This document shows, piece by piece, positions 34,018 to 47,666 of a stretch of DNA of 64,000 nt. A model generated the notes under the pieces. That model had not been told where the DNA came from, ran no database searches, and was given only the letters and a program-made list of their open reading frames with translations. The translations under genes were made by a program, and so were the position numbers. Position 1 is the stretch's first letter. Each line of letters opens with the position of its first letter. The stretch comes from Sphagnum compactum (taxonomy: Eukaryota; Bryophyta; Sphagnopsida; Sphagnales): assembly GCA_965153455.1 (NCBI GenBank), contig OZ234503.1, positions 11,661,118-11,725,117 on the forward strand, given 5' to 3'.

Positions 34018-36167
34018 GTTGGAGGATGTGAATTGGGTATTTATCAATGGGTATGTTTCATTACTTCTCTTTTTGTAAAATCACACGAGACTTTCTATTT
34101 TTTTGGGGGAACTATAACCAGAGGCTGTTGTCAAAATTCTCAAAAGTAGCTGGTACTGGAACTGTGAGGCTCTTTTCAAAAATTGAAAAAATTTAGCAAG
34201 CTTTGAAACTGAGAAGGTTCCCTTTGAAACCAAGATCCAAACAAAACTGGTGCATGCCTTTCTTTGGTGGTACTATTATGTACAGCAAATTTTTTTTCAC
34301 ATGGTTTACAACTTTTCTCTTTGATCCTGAAATTCTCAACAAAATGAAAATTGCACATCAAAACTGGGAAACATGTGGAAAAAATGATTCATTTGAAGCA
34401 GAACTACCCGCATGCTGAAATCCAACCATAATGGCTATTCCAACTTCAATATTGTGGATTTCCCTGTGAAAAACACTACTACATAATTATAATATAGTTA
34501 AATGTAAAAAGGTATCTATCTCATTTGCATCAATGTCTACAACACTCTAACTGCCCATAATGTTCACAATTTGGGAGTAATGGACTGAGTTGAGTTCTTA
34601 AACAATGGAATAATCTTCAAAATCATTAGATAAAAGTTGGGTCCAACTATTGTGAAGTCCTAGGATTTGTTTCCATATTTCATCAGTAGATTTTGGAAGG
34701 CTTCATACTAATTGTTCTAGAATTTTATATTCCCTACAACTTGTTGCCCACCAAAATTCAAACCTTTGGAAATGGACTCCAAATATATATATATGTAAAG
34801 TTTTTGTGGCCTGCCCATAACTCTGGGCATTTTGCATTGCATGAGTTTGCTTCACCTCACAATGCTTCATTCAGCATCCCCTAAAATCAAAGCGAACATA
34901 TATTCTGTTGAGAGTGATGCTTCGACACAAGAATTTACTTATCTTTTATTGTGTTGTCCATATATATATTGATGGCTCTTTGTTGATTTATATCAATCTA
35001 AAATTCCCAGCGACAACAAAACCAACAAGCCAGATGCTCACCACTATGTCAACATTGATCTCTTGGAGCGCTTATCTCCTTAGAGAGTTGAAGAATCCAA
35101 ATTGAAGACATGGGATTGTTTGAGAACTAGATCTTTCCTGAAAAACTCCAAAAATTAGATAATACTCAATCAAGCCGTGGAGCAAGGAAACCACCATTAC
35201 AAGAATTCAAACTAGCATGTTACCAGCAAGTTCCAAAACAACTTTAGCAGAAATATCAAATCAAAAGCAGCAGAAAAAACATCCAACCATTGTGTATATA
35301 TACATTCTCTCAAAACCCTAAAACTCATCTCCACATGTTTGGTTCAAAAACAAGGGACTGTCAAAAAAAACTCAGTTCAGTACAAAGGGAGGAGGGAGCA
35401 CCTTGTCTTTTTTACAAATGAGAAAACTGGAATGCTGGCATACCAATAACATTAATAGAACTATGCAATTTCCCTGAATGAAATATTTCAAATCTTGAAA
35501 CCTAATTTGGATGGTTACAGACATGACTCTCTCTATCACAGCAACACTGTTGGGTTTAGGTTTCAGACCCCTTCTTGACAGAACCATGTTTCTATAATTG
35601 AAGGGAGAGTCTTTGTACCTTTTTGTTTCTCAAGGAACAGATGTTGCAGGAGCAGATAAAGAAAAAACAGGCCCTGGAAGAAACTAACTTTCAATGTACA
35701 AGGCAAGAGGCAAATCACCTGAGAATCACCAACCGTGGTTCAATCATTTGCTGGCAATGAGGCCCTGTGTTGTTGATAGCTGTGGCTTTTACATCTGTCT
35801 TCGTTCAGACCCACATGATCACACCTTTCTCATATGGTGGGAACATCATAACGAGAGATGCGGCTCTTTGTTGCTGGTTTTACATCTTCATCATCTTTGC
35901 ATCAACTGAACCCACCAATGCTCGAACAAATATGTTAGGTCACAGGTCATGTCGTAACAAGAGATGCAGTGCTTCTAGCAAATGGGTTTGACATCAGCTT
36001 CACTTAAACTCACCAGGAGCTCAACCCTGGATGACTGATGGTTACCTATTGCCATGGGCTCCTGCTCTGCTGTTAGATTTACATGGTCTTTGCCAAAAAA
36101 ACTCCCCAGATTCATAGCATATGGGTAGGTCATGAATAGGGGGGGGGTCAAGGCACTTTGATGGATT
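34018..36167. other. Convergent 3' ends of the MORC and minus-strand genes
   Basis: This 2.15-kb stretch separates two genes transcribed toward each other, so it should hold both polyadenylation regions. AATAAA-like sites are hard to single out in the AT-rich DNA. A G run lies near 36140-36147 just before the minus-strand stop codon. No coding frame is recognisable. Confidence 0.5.
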
Positions 36168-38106
36168 TTACATCATCATGCCCAGGTCAGATAAATCATC
36201 CATTGGGACATCCAGACCCATGACGAGTTCATCTGATGGTTGCAATGGGTCATCAAAGTCAAACCAGGAGCCGATATCATCCTGAACCTGTGCACCCATA
36301 TCTGCAACTGTCATTTCATCCATTCCTGGGAGTGGCAATTGTGAGATGTCAACAATTCCATCCACATTCATCATTCCAAGTCCTAGCTCTTCAGCAACTG
36401 GCATTCTCGGAATGGACTCCTCCACAAAGGAGACAAGTTTCGGAGCTGAAATTTGTTCTGAAACAGCCCTGTCATTCGATACTCGCTCTTCTGTCAATGA
36501 CTTTGCAAAGAGTCCATTCACAGGTTTCAGGAGAGGCTGGTTTTTCTGCCGTGACTTCATCTTTGTCTTCCTCTCTCCCTTGTTGACATTTCCCAGTCTT
36601 GAGCTCTCACTGCAAGGAATATTAGTATTATTTCCATCTCTTACTGATCCCCCCTTTCCATCACGGTCCCACTCGCTATGTTTACCTTTAGTATCACCAC
36701 TTTGGCCATTGATGCCCCATCCAGATACAGCTTCAAGAAGAGCTTCTCTTTTCTTTGCCCGTATTGGCCATACTTCATCTTTGGTGGTTATATGCTTGGT
36801 AGGAGCTCTAGGTGACATATTATCCTCTACAGAATCCCTTTCCACCTTCTGACCTGCCCGTTGAGCCCCTGCAAGAGCCACCCAAAACTTACACATATGC
36901 TGCTGATGACTCATAAAACATCTAGAATAGGATCCTGTCCATTATCAGTTTAAGGTTTAAGGTTTATAGGGACATTTCAGGTAGTTCAACACCAGTTTTG
37001 TTACAACCAAAACAAACCCCTGAAGTACAAACTTAAGCTTGTCTGATCTGTGCTTTTAACATGTGGTGGTCATGTAGTTATTGAAAAAGAGAAAGAGTGG
37101 GTGCACACCTATGGCAGGATTCAGGGCTGGTGATTTCAGAGAGGGTAAGACAGGAGCCTCCTCACTGTTGATGATCTGTTGGGCTTTGTCAATACTGGCC
37201 TTGATTGTCTTACAAGGGACACAGAAGAGCAGATCTCTGAGTGTCAAATCCACAATACAGCTATGTCCTGCTTCAAAGCTTCGGACCTTTGAAATGACCC
37301 TCTTTGCAAATGCCAGAGCAGCAGACCTTGCACCTTTCACTGGGGGCCCCTTCGAGCATCGAGAATTCTGCAATTACATGTTTTCAGCTTCAGGTGCACA
37401 ATTTGGGTTCCACAGGTTTCCAAAAAGTAGGGTTATAGTTCCTTGACAAAAGGATTCAACTGTTTAGCTAGTGCATCCCTCTTCAAGGATTTCAGCATCA
37501 AGCTCAAGGGACAAGTTAAGCTTCAGCTGTCCAACTACAAATCTCGAGAATGACCAGCTGCATTAGGTTCACCATTATACAAAATACAGTAACAAAAAGA
37601 TCATCATACAAGATAACAGATGATTTGCAATGAATTCATGACCAAACGTCATGTATGGCATTACAGAAAAGTCTACAGAAAACAAGAACAACCCACACTT
37701 CTGGATTTGACCAAAGGCAAGGGAGCATCACCATGCGGCGTGTGTAAGCCCTTTCCACAAGTTTGTTCATGGCCAGATATTCACGAGCCCTGCAATAAGA
37801 ACCCACCCATGGTACAAATGGACCTTTATTAGTACCCAAAGCAAGTCTTTTGGAGGAACTAAATACCCAAGGAGCTTCTCCATAGGCAGATAGATAGATA
37901 TCCATGAGCCCTGTGGTAAGGTCAGTCTCAAATAAACATGAAAGCTTTATTGGTACTAGAACAGGGTCTGTTGCAAGAAATCCAAACTTTCTAGAGGACA
38001 CTATAGTATTCACAGAAGCATTGAATATGCAACTTGCTCTAATAAAATAAGCATGAGAGCTCAAGAAGTTTCTGTGATCAAATTAGACCCAAACCCAACG
38101 ACTAAT

Positions 38107-38137
<31 letters not shown>

Positions 38138-41100
38138 AGACAGAGACAAGATGGGTTCAGGATTTATGGGGATATGTGAAATGAGAAGAACTGCACCTTT
38201 CTTCAGATCCCTTGACAGTCTGCACTGCTCTTTCAAGACAAGTGATTTGCTCGATGTTTGTGCAAACCTGTGGGACCAAAAATTAGAAATTCCCATAACC
38301 ATCAGAACTCAGCTGTGACCATCAGAAAAGCATATTATCTCCATTCAACAACAGTGAAAGCTTGAATGAATGAGTCACAAAACTGCACAGAAGAAGCTGT
38401 AAAAATCACCACTGAAGGGGAAAGGAGACAACCTGCTCTTTAAGTTTGAACTGTAGCTTCATGAGCTCATCACAGATCTCATCATCTTCTTGTTGTGGAA
38501 GGTTAGGCTGTTGTACAATATGCATGATCAAGCTACTCTCAATCAGTAAATGCCTCATTGGACACTAGGAGCTGAACAGATTCTCTCCATTAAAGCTGAA
38601 AATCTTTAAAGATTAGTTTTTGCCACCTCTCAACCAAAACCAAGACAAGATCATTTACTCATATTACATAAACAATGGATGGAAGAGTTATGCTTTCTAG
38701 GAGAATGGACATCAGTTGAAAGAAACTCTCATAGAGAAAGCAGCTCAAAGTCGATGGCCAAAGGACAAGTGCTTACCCATTGCAGAGGTAAAACTCCAAT
38801 GCTTTGAAGCTCCAGCATAAGCCTGTCATCTAAGCTCATTTGATAATACTGCAACTCCCAAGCTGTCATTTCCAATGAATTCACTGATCCTTGATTACAT
38901 TCCTTAGAAAAGAGAAAATTTTCATTGTTAGCCTTGTCTGCACAATACTCCCCTTCTGGATTGACAAGAATGTTGTCACCATCACCTGGGTCATCGCCTT
39001 TCACGCGCATTAACCCAATCCTCTTATTAGCATGGCCATTCAACCCTGCAACAGCTTCACAATGTCCTCTTTCTTTCATCCCTTGACTCCAGCACTCAGA
39101 ACCAGGGCACCCAAAATCACCATTGGACTCTCCTCCATCAAAATCCATGTTCCCACTCGGGCCACCTGGGTGTAAAGGTGACAACTCAGAATCTTGCAAG
39201 TGGCTTTGCCTGAAAGATTCATCTCGAAAAGCTTCCTCAGATGAAGTTCTAAGTTCATCACCCTTCTCAATGTCTAGCACATTTATGAAGGCTGACATCA
39301 GACGCTGAGAGAGAGAGAACTTGTCAAGAAATCCAACATTGAATCCTTGTCTCCCACTGATAATGCATCCAGTTTTTTCATCCCTTTGAAGCTTTCCTGC
39401 TGTAGAGCCCCCATCACTTCCATTGCTCCCATTCACTCTACCCATGGACTTGTTGCACCCGAATTCAGGGTTCAGTGACACAGCTGGAGTGCCTGAGCTC
39501 TGTATCATCTCAACCTTAAAACAAAAAAAAAGAAATGGAAGTTATCATTCAATACACACAGAAGTGCTTACACCAAAAAAGCAAACCCACATGAAGAATC
39601 ATGCAAGTGAATTGTCAAGTTGTCTGAAGACTGAAGAAAGGGAGACATTGCAACAGCCTATCCTGAAAAAGAGAGAAGCAGATACAAAATTAATCCAAAA
39701 CAAGGAAAAAAAAGAGATCTTTGTACCTTCAAAAGTTGATCACCATTTGATGGAACTTGCAACGCTGTGTTGTCAATCTCAAGTTCTCTTGTCTGCAGGA
39801 TCAGTATCTCCAGAACATAGATACCGTTAAAGCCACATAATTTTTTTAAAACTCCAGTATGCCTCCCAAGAAGACCACAAATGCAAGCCTCAAATGCAAA
39901 CTAAGCGCCAGAATAGGTTCAGTAACTCAATGGGTAGCATTGCTGCTGGCTGAGAAAATGCGGGTTGAAGGACAAGTCATTCATTGGGAACTTGTGGCTC
40001 AAACAGTTCATAAAAACTAATAGAAAAGTAAAGTACAAGTCTAAGAATTTCAGAAAGCCACAAATATGCAAACATAATTTCACAAAGCAAATAAGACAAC
40101 AAGAAAACCTACTTGCTGATGGAGGTACCAAATGTCAGCTGAAGTCAAGTAAGCAAAATAGGGTTCAACTTCCTTCCAGAAACCAACAGAGCAAGCCTCT
40201 GCTGCAACACCCAATTTTACAAAAACCCAACATATGATTGGTCAAAATTACTGTATAGGGAATTGAAAACAGGTGCCCACTTTGCATCCAGCAAGTGGAG
40301 AACAGTCCAAAAGAATGTTAATAAAAAAAATCTGCAGCACCCAAATAACTGAAGTAGACAACATTGACCAGGTAGCAGAAAAAAACTGAAATTTTGATCA
40401 AGTAGCACATTATTGTTACTCCTGCCAAGTCTGAAAAATTCTGCAAGAAAGTGGTGATAAAGTTCTCACCACTGAAATCCACAGCACTTTGAATTGCACA
40501 TTCAAGTTCTTTTCGATCATCATCAAACTCCCCTGGAGAAATTCAGAAATTCAGAACAGCTTATCATTCTACCTCCATGTCACTGTTCAATGATCAAGTT
40601 ATCATATTCCCCTTTCAAAAAGGAAGAACCAGTCATGCATAAGCAGATTTATAACAAAATCAGGTGCATTTTGCTCATACACCAAGCAAGAAGATGAGAG
40701 AGCAAATTGTTCAACGTCCAGTAACAAGAAACCAGAGAAAAGGAACCTGCAGACATAAGATCCAAATTGGGCCAAGAAAATTCTGAAGGAAAGGGAGCAA
40801 GAAACCTGATAGCTCCTGCCACTGCCTTGTTGCAGGCTTACGATCAATGTTCTCTTTCTTCAGCGGGGGTCGTCCTGGCGGCCTGATGGATATGATTACA
40901 CCAGAACTAATAACATCAACAATTGCAAGCAAAACTCATGAAAGATTTACCATAGGTGGACAGACATCAATAAGTCATTCTGATATCCTTACCCAATAAG
41001 GACCACAGTTGCCAAAAGACGGATGTCAGACAAGACTTTCTGTACACAACATTAAGCCATATACAAACACAGACCACAGAAGGAAATGACCCATGCAAGT

Positions 41101-43764
41101 AATGATACCAAATTTGTGTGCTTTTATGAATCACCTATTAGGCTTAGTGTCAGACGTTGCCCTGAGACTTCTGAGCTGCTTTGCATTTGCTGGTACTACA
41201 TCACACGTCTCAGTTGGAGGTGCCATTGCATGAGTTGTTGTCACCCGGGCAGTAACTGACCCCCTCCCAGTTCGTCCCTGCCGCCGGACTCCATCCCCTT
41301 GAACTCCTTCTTCCTTCAACACAGCATGACTTTTGTTTGTAGATGACAAAACACAGCCCGATTTCTGACTTGAGGTTACCATTTTGGTCTCCCCGAACTC
41401 TGGCACCGCCTTCTTTTCTTTCTCTTTCACTTTCTCAAAATTCTTGTCAGAGTCATCACTCTCCAAGGGCCCAACAGAGACAGATTCCTCAACATCAGCT
41501 TTTGTTTGCAAAAGAGACTGGCTGCTGGAAACATTGATCCGGTGAGCCAAACTTGAAGCACCAATTGCAACTGGAGTAGTTGCCCTTGGACCAGTCAGGG
41601 TTGAACTGCTCCCGTTCCCCTCAAGCATCCCCATTGCATTTTCATCTGCTCCATTCACTTCATCTCGAGATGGAATCAAAATCCCAACTGGTGGATTTAA
41701 ATTAGGCCTCCGAGCCACTCGTGCCTTCTGGGGCCTTTGAATTCCCCATTGGGCCACTGGTGGTGACGATGACCGGGATGGAGCTGGTCTCTTGCGATGA
41801 CTAGGTCCTGAAGAGAGCTCCACTTTTGTTGTTGTAGTCACAATTGAAGTGCGGTCCTGGACTTCAGGCAAAGGTGAAGTTCGGCTTAAAAACCCAGATG
41901 GGTTGCTGCCAGAAACAGAGCTTGAACGAGGTGCTCGAGCTGATTTTGCTTTCGTAACAATAGGCAAGCTTGCTGGATGAGCTTCCTCTTGAGAACTTGC
42001 CCTGTACATCATAAGTCTAACTAGTGTCAACATACAACCAACATCTGCATGTCAGACAAAAAAATTGAGGAAGAGACATACCTGACTTCATTCTTCAGAG
42101 TGTTGCGCTCCCTCTCTGAGAATATCAAATGGTCTCCCCTTTCCCCTCCAGGAGTAACACCATCTGAGTCCCCTTTACTCAAACCTCGCATACTCAAACT
42201 GTTTGCTTGAGCTGATACTTCTGCTTTGTATATAGATGTGACACCATGCACAGGCCCTGATCTGCACACCCCAAGTCCCTAAGTTAGAAAGCAGATTCTG
42301 GTACCAGTGTCTCATTTATCTGTTGTTCCACCATAAGGATCACCAACCCTAAGACTTTGAAGTTATCTCTTTCTGGGATTACAGAGTGCCAATGAAATTG
42401 GTCAATTCTGCTAAGTTTTTCAAGTTCCGATCACTCACTTTCATCACATGGGCCAAGAGCCCTACCTGTAGCCATGCCCCTCACTAGGTCGTGAGTGGCT
42501 GCTGTCAAGGCTCAACCGTTGATGCTGTGCAGTCCACTTGTGGTCACGCTCTCCATCAGATGTCCCATTGGCCACAGCCACCACCGGGGAAACCTCAGAC
42601 TTAACACTAGAGCGCCGCCCTTTTAGTTTTACCTTCTCACCCCCTTGGTTGGTTCCCACTGGCATACTCTCCTTGTCTTCCACTTGCAAGGCCAGAGAAC
42701 TGCTTGGCCTGGGCACATCCTGCTCCCTTTCTTGTATTATGCTGGATGACCGCTGGACACTCAAATGGCTGGGACGACCCTCAAGCTGCAATTTTTCCCA
42801 ACAGCAGTTAGTATGTTAGAATATATGCTTGCAAGAACCTGCACAATATCATCAATCAATAATGAAAGTCTTAAACCTGAAACTTTAGGGTTTACAGAGG
42901 GTTTACATATACACACCCGTACATCAGCTATAGATGTGCGAACTCGCTTGTTTGGATTAGTTCCATTCTTGTTCTTGTCTCCTGCTCGTGAAGCTCCACT
43001 GATGATGTCCAGAGTGCTGACATGATTGGGTACAGCGCTTGAGCTCACTTTCCCATGTGTGGTTGTTGTCATGTGGCCACTGCTGGCAACTGCTAAACTT
43101 GCCTGCTCCTGTGTGCTAGACTCAGGTCTAGACCGCTTCCTGGTCTGCAACATGTTCTGGATCTTGTTGAGCTTTGCCATTGCCTCAGACAGGTGTTTCA
43201 TTCGTAATCTGCCATTTAACAACACAAGAAAATTTACATCAACCCAAGGGGGATGCACTGAAGACCTACCAACGAACTGCCCTAAATCCATCCTGTGATC
43301 CATCAAGTGCTCCTCAAGAGTACCTTAATCTTACAGTTGCAGCTAATGGTCTGGAAAGCTATAGATCACCTGGCTTGTTTCTCATTCTCAACAAGGCATT
43401 GCCGGACACGTTTCAGTTCTTCCACCCCACAAGCTTTGAGGGGTCTAGACTGGGGATCATTGATTGGAGCCCCAGCAGCTGCATTGATGACACGATGTAA
43501 ATCCAACTGGTAAGGCTTAAGGTCTATTACAGAGACCAAATCTAACAACACTGCTGTTGTCATGGGTTGAAGCTCCCCATTCTGAGATGCTGCAGATGGC
43601 TTACCCCCTCCTAACAACATGACCTTGCCTTCATTAGGGCCATCTCGGACACTAATAGATTTCTCTAGGCTAGAGCTGAAGCTCCAGTGCCCTGACAATG
43701 CTGTAAAAGAAACTCCATCAATACTGCTCAACGTTGTTGCCTCCAGCCTATGTGTTGCAGCCAT
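36168..43764 (-). CDS. Plant-specific nuclear protein, At2g19390/At4g29790 family
   Basis: Fifteen exons on the minus strand: 43370-43764, 42917-43208, 42466-42785, 42082-42261, 41135-42001, 40806-40882, 40470-40532, 40113-40201, 39727-39792, 38777-39514, 38433-38507, 38197-38267, 37732-37789, 37109-37367, 36168-36868. All joins keep frame: 1416 residues (Arabidopsis members are about 1200-1250). Family landmarks are in order: VEELKRVRQ near 115, NKRVRTSIADVR at 218-229, GDGVRRQGRTGRGS near 630, an AT-hook-like RPPGRPPLKK after 685, FWKEVEPYF, SAALAFAKRV, GKHSEWDRDGKG, KGERKTKMKSRQK, and MDDLSDLGMM at the C-terminus. The protein is basic, serine-rich and mostly disordered, so it is probably nuclear and chromatin- or transcription-associated; its biochemical role is not established to my knowledge. 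The start MAATHRLE is the first ATG after the leader. I see no disabling change. Confidence 0.9.
38107..38139 (+). repeat. (GAAA)n microsatellite in an intron
   Basis: About eight tetranucleotide copies lie in the intron between exons 12 and 13 of the minus-strand gene. On the coding strand this is a TTTC pyrimidine tract. Confidence 0.9.
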
Positions 43765-45425
43765 GGTGCTGTTGTCTTCCCACCACCCTAGGCACCACAA
43801 ATGGTGCCACACAGTTATCCTACCTCATTACTTCATAGATTGCAAGTCTTGGATCTCTGGAAAGATTTCTTTTATGGCTACAGCACTCTTGCTGTGTCTG
43901 ATCAGCACCCACCAATCAGCACCAAATATCAAGCAAACATAAGTCCCTCTTGCATTGTGCACAAAACCCTGCTCATTGAGCACTTGTCATTCATGAACCT
44001 CTGTAATGGAATTATCCTTTTTTGCTTATCAAGCACTTCAGGCAGTCATGATAAACATCACCACTTCCCCCAACTGCAACAGGTACCTAGACATTGAAAA
44101 AATACCAGTTAGCAACAATATAACCAACATCATAGCAGTCACATAGTTATTCAAGCACATCTTGTTATCCTCCACTGGCTTTTCAATCAATGTCTCTGAT
44201 ATCCCATAAGCCCTGGCTTCAAGAAAACCCTCAAGCTCTTGCTTTCTCAAAAATGATCAGGGCCCCAACATAACCAATAGTTCAGTAGCATGCTAGACTT
44301 AGATTTTCACTGGATCTGGCATGTATCTCATACAGCTTCAAGATCTCAAGGACCAAGAAAGAAAAACCCTAGATTCTTTTGTTCCTTGCTTCTTCACATG
44401 TATTGAACTATTTTCAGAACTTCTGACCAGTGCTTCAAACTGGACACCATGCCATGCATCATCATCTGAACTGATTTGCTGAAAATTTCAAATCCAGCTT
44501 ACTTAAGAGTTGCATTCCATGTAGTAAGTTCTACAGAAAAGAATATTGATTGAAGCTGCACCCATGAGATCCATGTCCCTTTGCGAGCTCAGGGGATTCT
44601 AGTTTCCTGCCCCCTGTAAAAACAAACAATGGTATTCTGCCTGCATTTGAGCTTTTCTCATATCCACAACAACCCAACAAACAGTTTGCAGATTTACTGC
44701 AAGTGTGCGAATTGGAGAACACATTTGAGTGTAGGGACGTCTGGATGTCATCAACAACATACACCCACTTGGTGGCCTTCAAATTAGGGTTTAGGTTTAG
44801 GGGACACTGCCCAATTTGCTCATAGTATCCAAATTGGGATTCAGGCAGGCATGGCAAGAGGACTAAAACAACACCAACAACAGCAGCAAGGCTGGAAAGA
44901 GAAACTTCGATCAACACATACACACACACATGCACGCACGCACTCTCTCTCAACCTCTCTCCATCTCCAACTCCCCCAAAAACCCCTTCAAATGAACATG
45001 TGCATCTCCCGAAAGGAAATGCAATCAGGAGCTGGAAATAAGTGTGGCTCAGGGTTATGACCGAATCCAGAAAAAATCAATTGGAAACAAAAAAGCGCAA
45101 GCACGACTCTCGGGAGGTGAAGAATTTTTTTTTACTTACACCAAAAAAAACAAGAAGTGTGATGGTCATCATCGCGCTCCACAGCTACTGACTGTTTGAG
45201 AGCGAATTCTTCCTCCCCTGAGCTCCAAATTGGAAGCCATAAAGAAACACCAGGGATCGCCGATCGAAGTTCTGCACTATACCCATCACTGAAGATGCAA
45301 GAAAGCATCCGGAAGAGAACAATCGAGAGTCGAAAGCAAGCGCTAGGGTTGTTACGAGCTCGGAATCCATGCGCTTTCCTTCTCACACAACACACTCTCA
45401 CACACACACACACACACAAACGCTA
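43765..45425 (-). promoter_or_regulatory. Leader region and promoter of the minus-strand gene
   Basis: The first 1.6 kb upstream of the minus-strand start codon are GC-richer than the flank and end abruptly at an (AC)n run (about 45398-45418), after which AT-rich intergenic DNA begins. The 44.88-45.42 kb part contains CT/GA-rich tracts and looks like the transcribed leader; a leader intron between about 43.8 and 44.9 kb is likely but its borders are not certain. No coding frame here resembles a known protein. Confidence 0.4.
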
Positions 45426-45779
45426 ATCAACCCCATTCGCTAATCATTTGTGATTAGTAGCCTAATTAGGACCTTAATCAGGGCCTTAATTATTCTCTCT
45501 CTTGCCAAAGAGAGATTTGTGTTAAGCAAATAATACTGTAGTAAAATATTAATTTTTTACCACTATGTTCTTATTATGTACTTCATTAATTACCTTGGCA
45601 CCTTGTTTGTTGAATAATTCATTAATTTTGAATTTTTACAAACTTCCACAAATGGAATATTCTTGAAGATTCAATTATTTCCCTTCACCAAAAAATTTTA
45701 ATTATTTGAAGAAAAATCAATTTATGAAATTTTCAAATATTTCTGAAAATAATGTTGAAGAAGCTGCCAAGGTGTAGTA

Positions 45780-45935
45780 GGGTCCTTAGAGAAGAGGGTT
45801 GCCTAGGGCCAGAATTGGTTCCTAACAAGTCTGTAGGTGAGCCACCCCTAGTGCACCTAGGGTGCTTGCCCTAATGGGGGCTTTACTTGCGAACTTGTTA
45901 GGAGTTAGAATTGACCCTAAGTCGACTCACTCCAC
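45780..45935. other. Imperfect inverted repeat
   Basis: CCTAACAAGT (near 45821) and ACTTGTTAGG (near 45893) are exact inverse complements about 60 bases apart, and the space between holds CACCTAGGGTG and other partly self-complementary sequence. This could be a small foldback element or a chance hairpin. Confidence 0.4.
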
Positions 45936-46003
45936 TATTACAAAATGTGAGTGTAATTCACTAGTTTTTATTCATTGGATCAGTGAATTCATTACTTGTG
46001 CAC

Positions 46004-46198
46004 TGATCCTTGTTCACTATAACTCTTGAATTCACTTAAAATCAAGTGAAATCACTTTGCGTATAAGAACATCCTTGTTCACTATAACCACTGAATTCAT
46101 TTAAAATCTAGTGAAATCACTTGACGTACAAGAACATCCTTGTTCACTATAACTAGGGAATTCACTTAAAATGTAGTGAAATCACTTGAGGTACAAGG
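46004..46198. repeat. Three tandem 65-bp repeats
   Basis: Units start near 46004, 46068 and 46133 and read ATCCTTGTTCACTATAAC, then GAATTCACTTAAAAT, then AGTGAAATCACTT, then GTAYAAG. Each unit contains the inverted pair TTCACTT and AGTGAA, so every copy can form a small stem. Identity between units is about 85-90 percent by eye. They lie in intergenic DNA upstream of the minus-strand gene's promoter and before the FAX-like locus. Confidence 0.85.
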
Positions 46199-46685
46199 AC
46201 ATCTTTTGTTGTAATGTTTTTAACGTTAAAAATCAAAATATGTCAAAAATCATACATTTTCGAAGATTATTAACATTGACATGATGATTAATTCTTGACA
46301 TTGAAGGTATTTTCAGGCCAAGATAACTACTACCCTAGTAAGTACCTTGACCAATTCGACACTAATTATATTATTTTCAGAATTGATCAGAAAAAATATT
46401 GTGAAAGATAATAATGAATATTTTTTTAAATATTTCATTTCTTGATAATAATGAAATTTTCAAAATTAATTAACTAATTGATTATTCGACAGACATGTGT
46501 TTGAAATGGCCCCAGGTACTACGGTATTTGCCCCCAACAAAGAAGACAACATTCTTCTGTTGGAACAATGCTAGAGCCACCATCAACCAAAAATATACAC
46601 TTGATGACAGATGACAAAAGCCTGCCATGAAATTTTAGTTCCTGCTCCCATGTCTCATGATGTCAGATGCATTGGTCTGCTTCTA

Positions 46686-47330
46686 GGCAGAGGAAGCTCT
46701 GAGCAATCACTTGCGAAGAGTGAACCAAATTCAGGAATTTCATGACCAGAATTATGATGAAGAGAAGAAATGGCACACAGTAATGAAGCTGCAGGAGATA
46801 GAACAACAACCCAAGACCTGGAAATCAGGGATCCATCAACTGAACCACGCAAGTAATCAGTTGTTGTAACAGAGAAATTGATACCATCAGTAATAGATCA
46901 GTCAAACAAAAATGCTTTCAGACTTGAGATTGAGGTGCAAGGGTGAGATGACTGATGTGCAGATAATGCTAGAACACTCAAATATGCATTGACATGAAAC
47001 AATTTCTTTTAGATGGTGTGTGCATGTTAGAAAAAAGAATAAATGATTCAGCAGCTGAACAGTCAGACATTGAAGAGAAGATCAAGAATTTGGAAGGCAT
47101 GCAAATCAGCCTAGTCCATTCGGTTGAGGAGGTGCGGACCACCAGCAGTGACATTGGAAGGACTGCTTCGATTTGGCTTCCCAAATATGAAGCCAAAAAA
47201 GAGAGGTGGTGTTACCTTCAAAACTCCCCACGAGGAGTCGGAAGGGAGAAATTTGGGAACGGTTAGAAGCCCCAAGGACAGGCTCTTACTTCAATTAACA
47301 AGGGCAGGCCAGGGGAAGACCCTGGCCTAG
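46686..47330 (+). other. Coiled-coil-like coding pieces upstream of the FAX-like locus
   Basis: Two stretches look like coding DNA. One (about 46687-46855) follows a CTTCTAG acceptor-like site and reads EEALSNHLRRVNQIQEFHDQ, then more polar helix. The other (about 47020-47200) reads KRINDSAAEQSDIEEKIKNL and EEVRTTSSDIGR. Both are rich in E, K, Q and L, as in coiled coils. They are interrupted by stops and frame changes, so they are either exons whose borders I cannot place or decayed exons. They could belong to the N-terminus of the FAX-like protein next door, because FAX3 has a helical region ahead of its membrane domain, or to a separate dead gene. Confidence 0.35.
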
Positions 47331-47666
47331 GTAGCCATCTCACAATTGAACAGCAGCAAGAAAACTCTGCCAAAACCTGCCAAAGAACCAACATTCGCTT
47401 GGAGGGTGGTCGGATACATGTGAATGTAAGTCATCACTCCACCATTGTTAGCCAATCAGAGAAGAATTGTTAACCCGAGGCCTCAGAAAACCTCTTTTGC
47501 TTGACAAGCCTGTTAATGGATGCACATCCTCAAAAGCTGCCTTGCAATCAGAGGCAGGGCAAGGGTCCAAAAGGGAAGGGCTAACACAGAGCAAGCTGGA
47601 CTCATCAATGTCTGGACCAGCAAGGAAGTCCAGGATTGCAGAAATGCATTGGTCATCATACTCTAG

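Noticed and set aside
36236-36852. Plus-strand ORFs of 116 and 168 codons
   Set aside because: They are shadows of the last exon of the minus-strand nuclear protein gene.
44531-44953. 140-codon minus-strand ORF in the nuclear protein leader
   Set aside because: Unrecognised content; it lies in the putative leader and does not join in frame to the first coding exon by a convincing splice.
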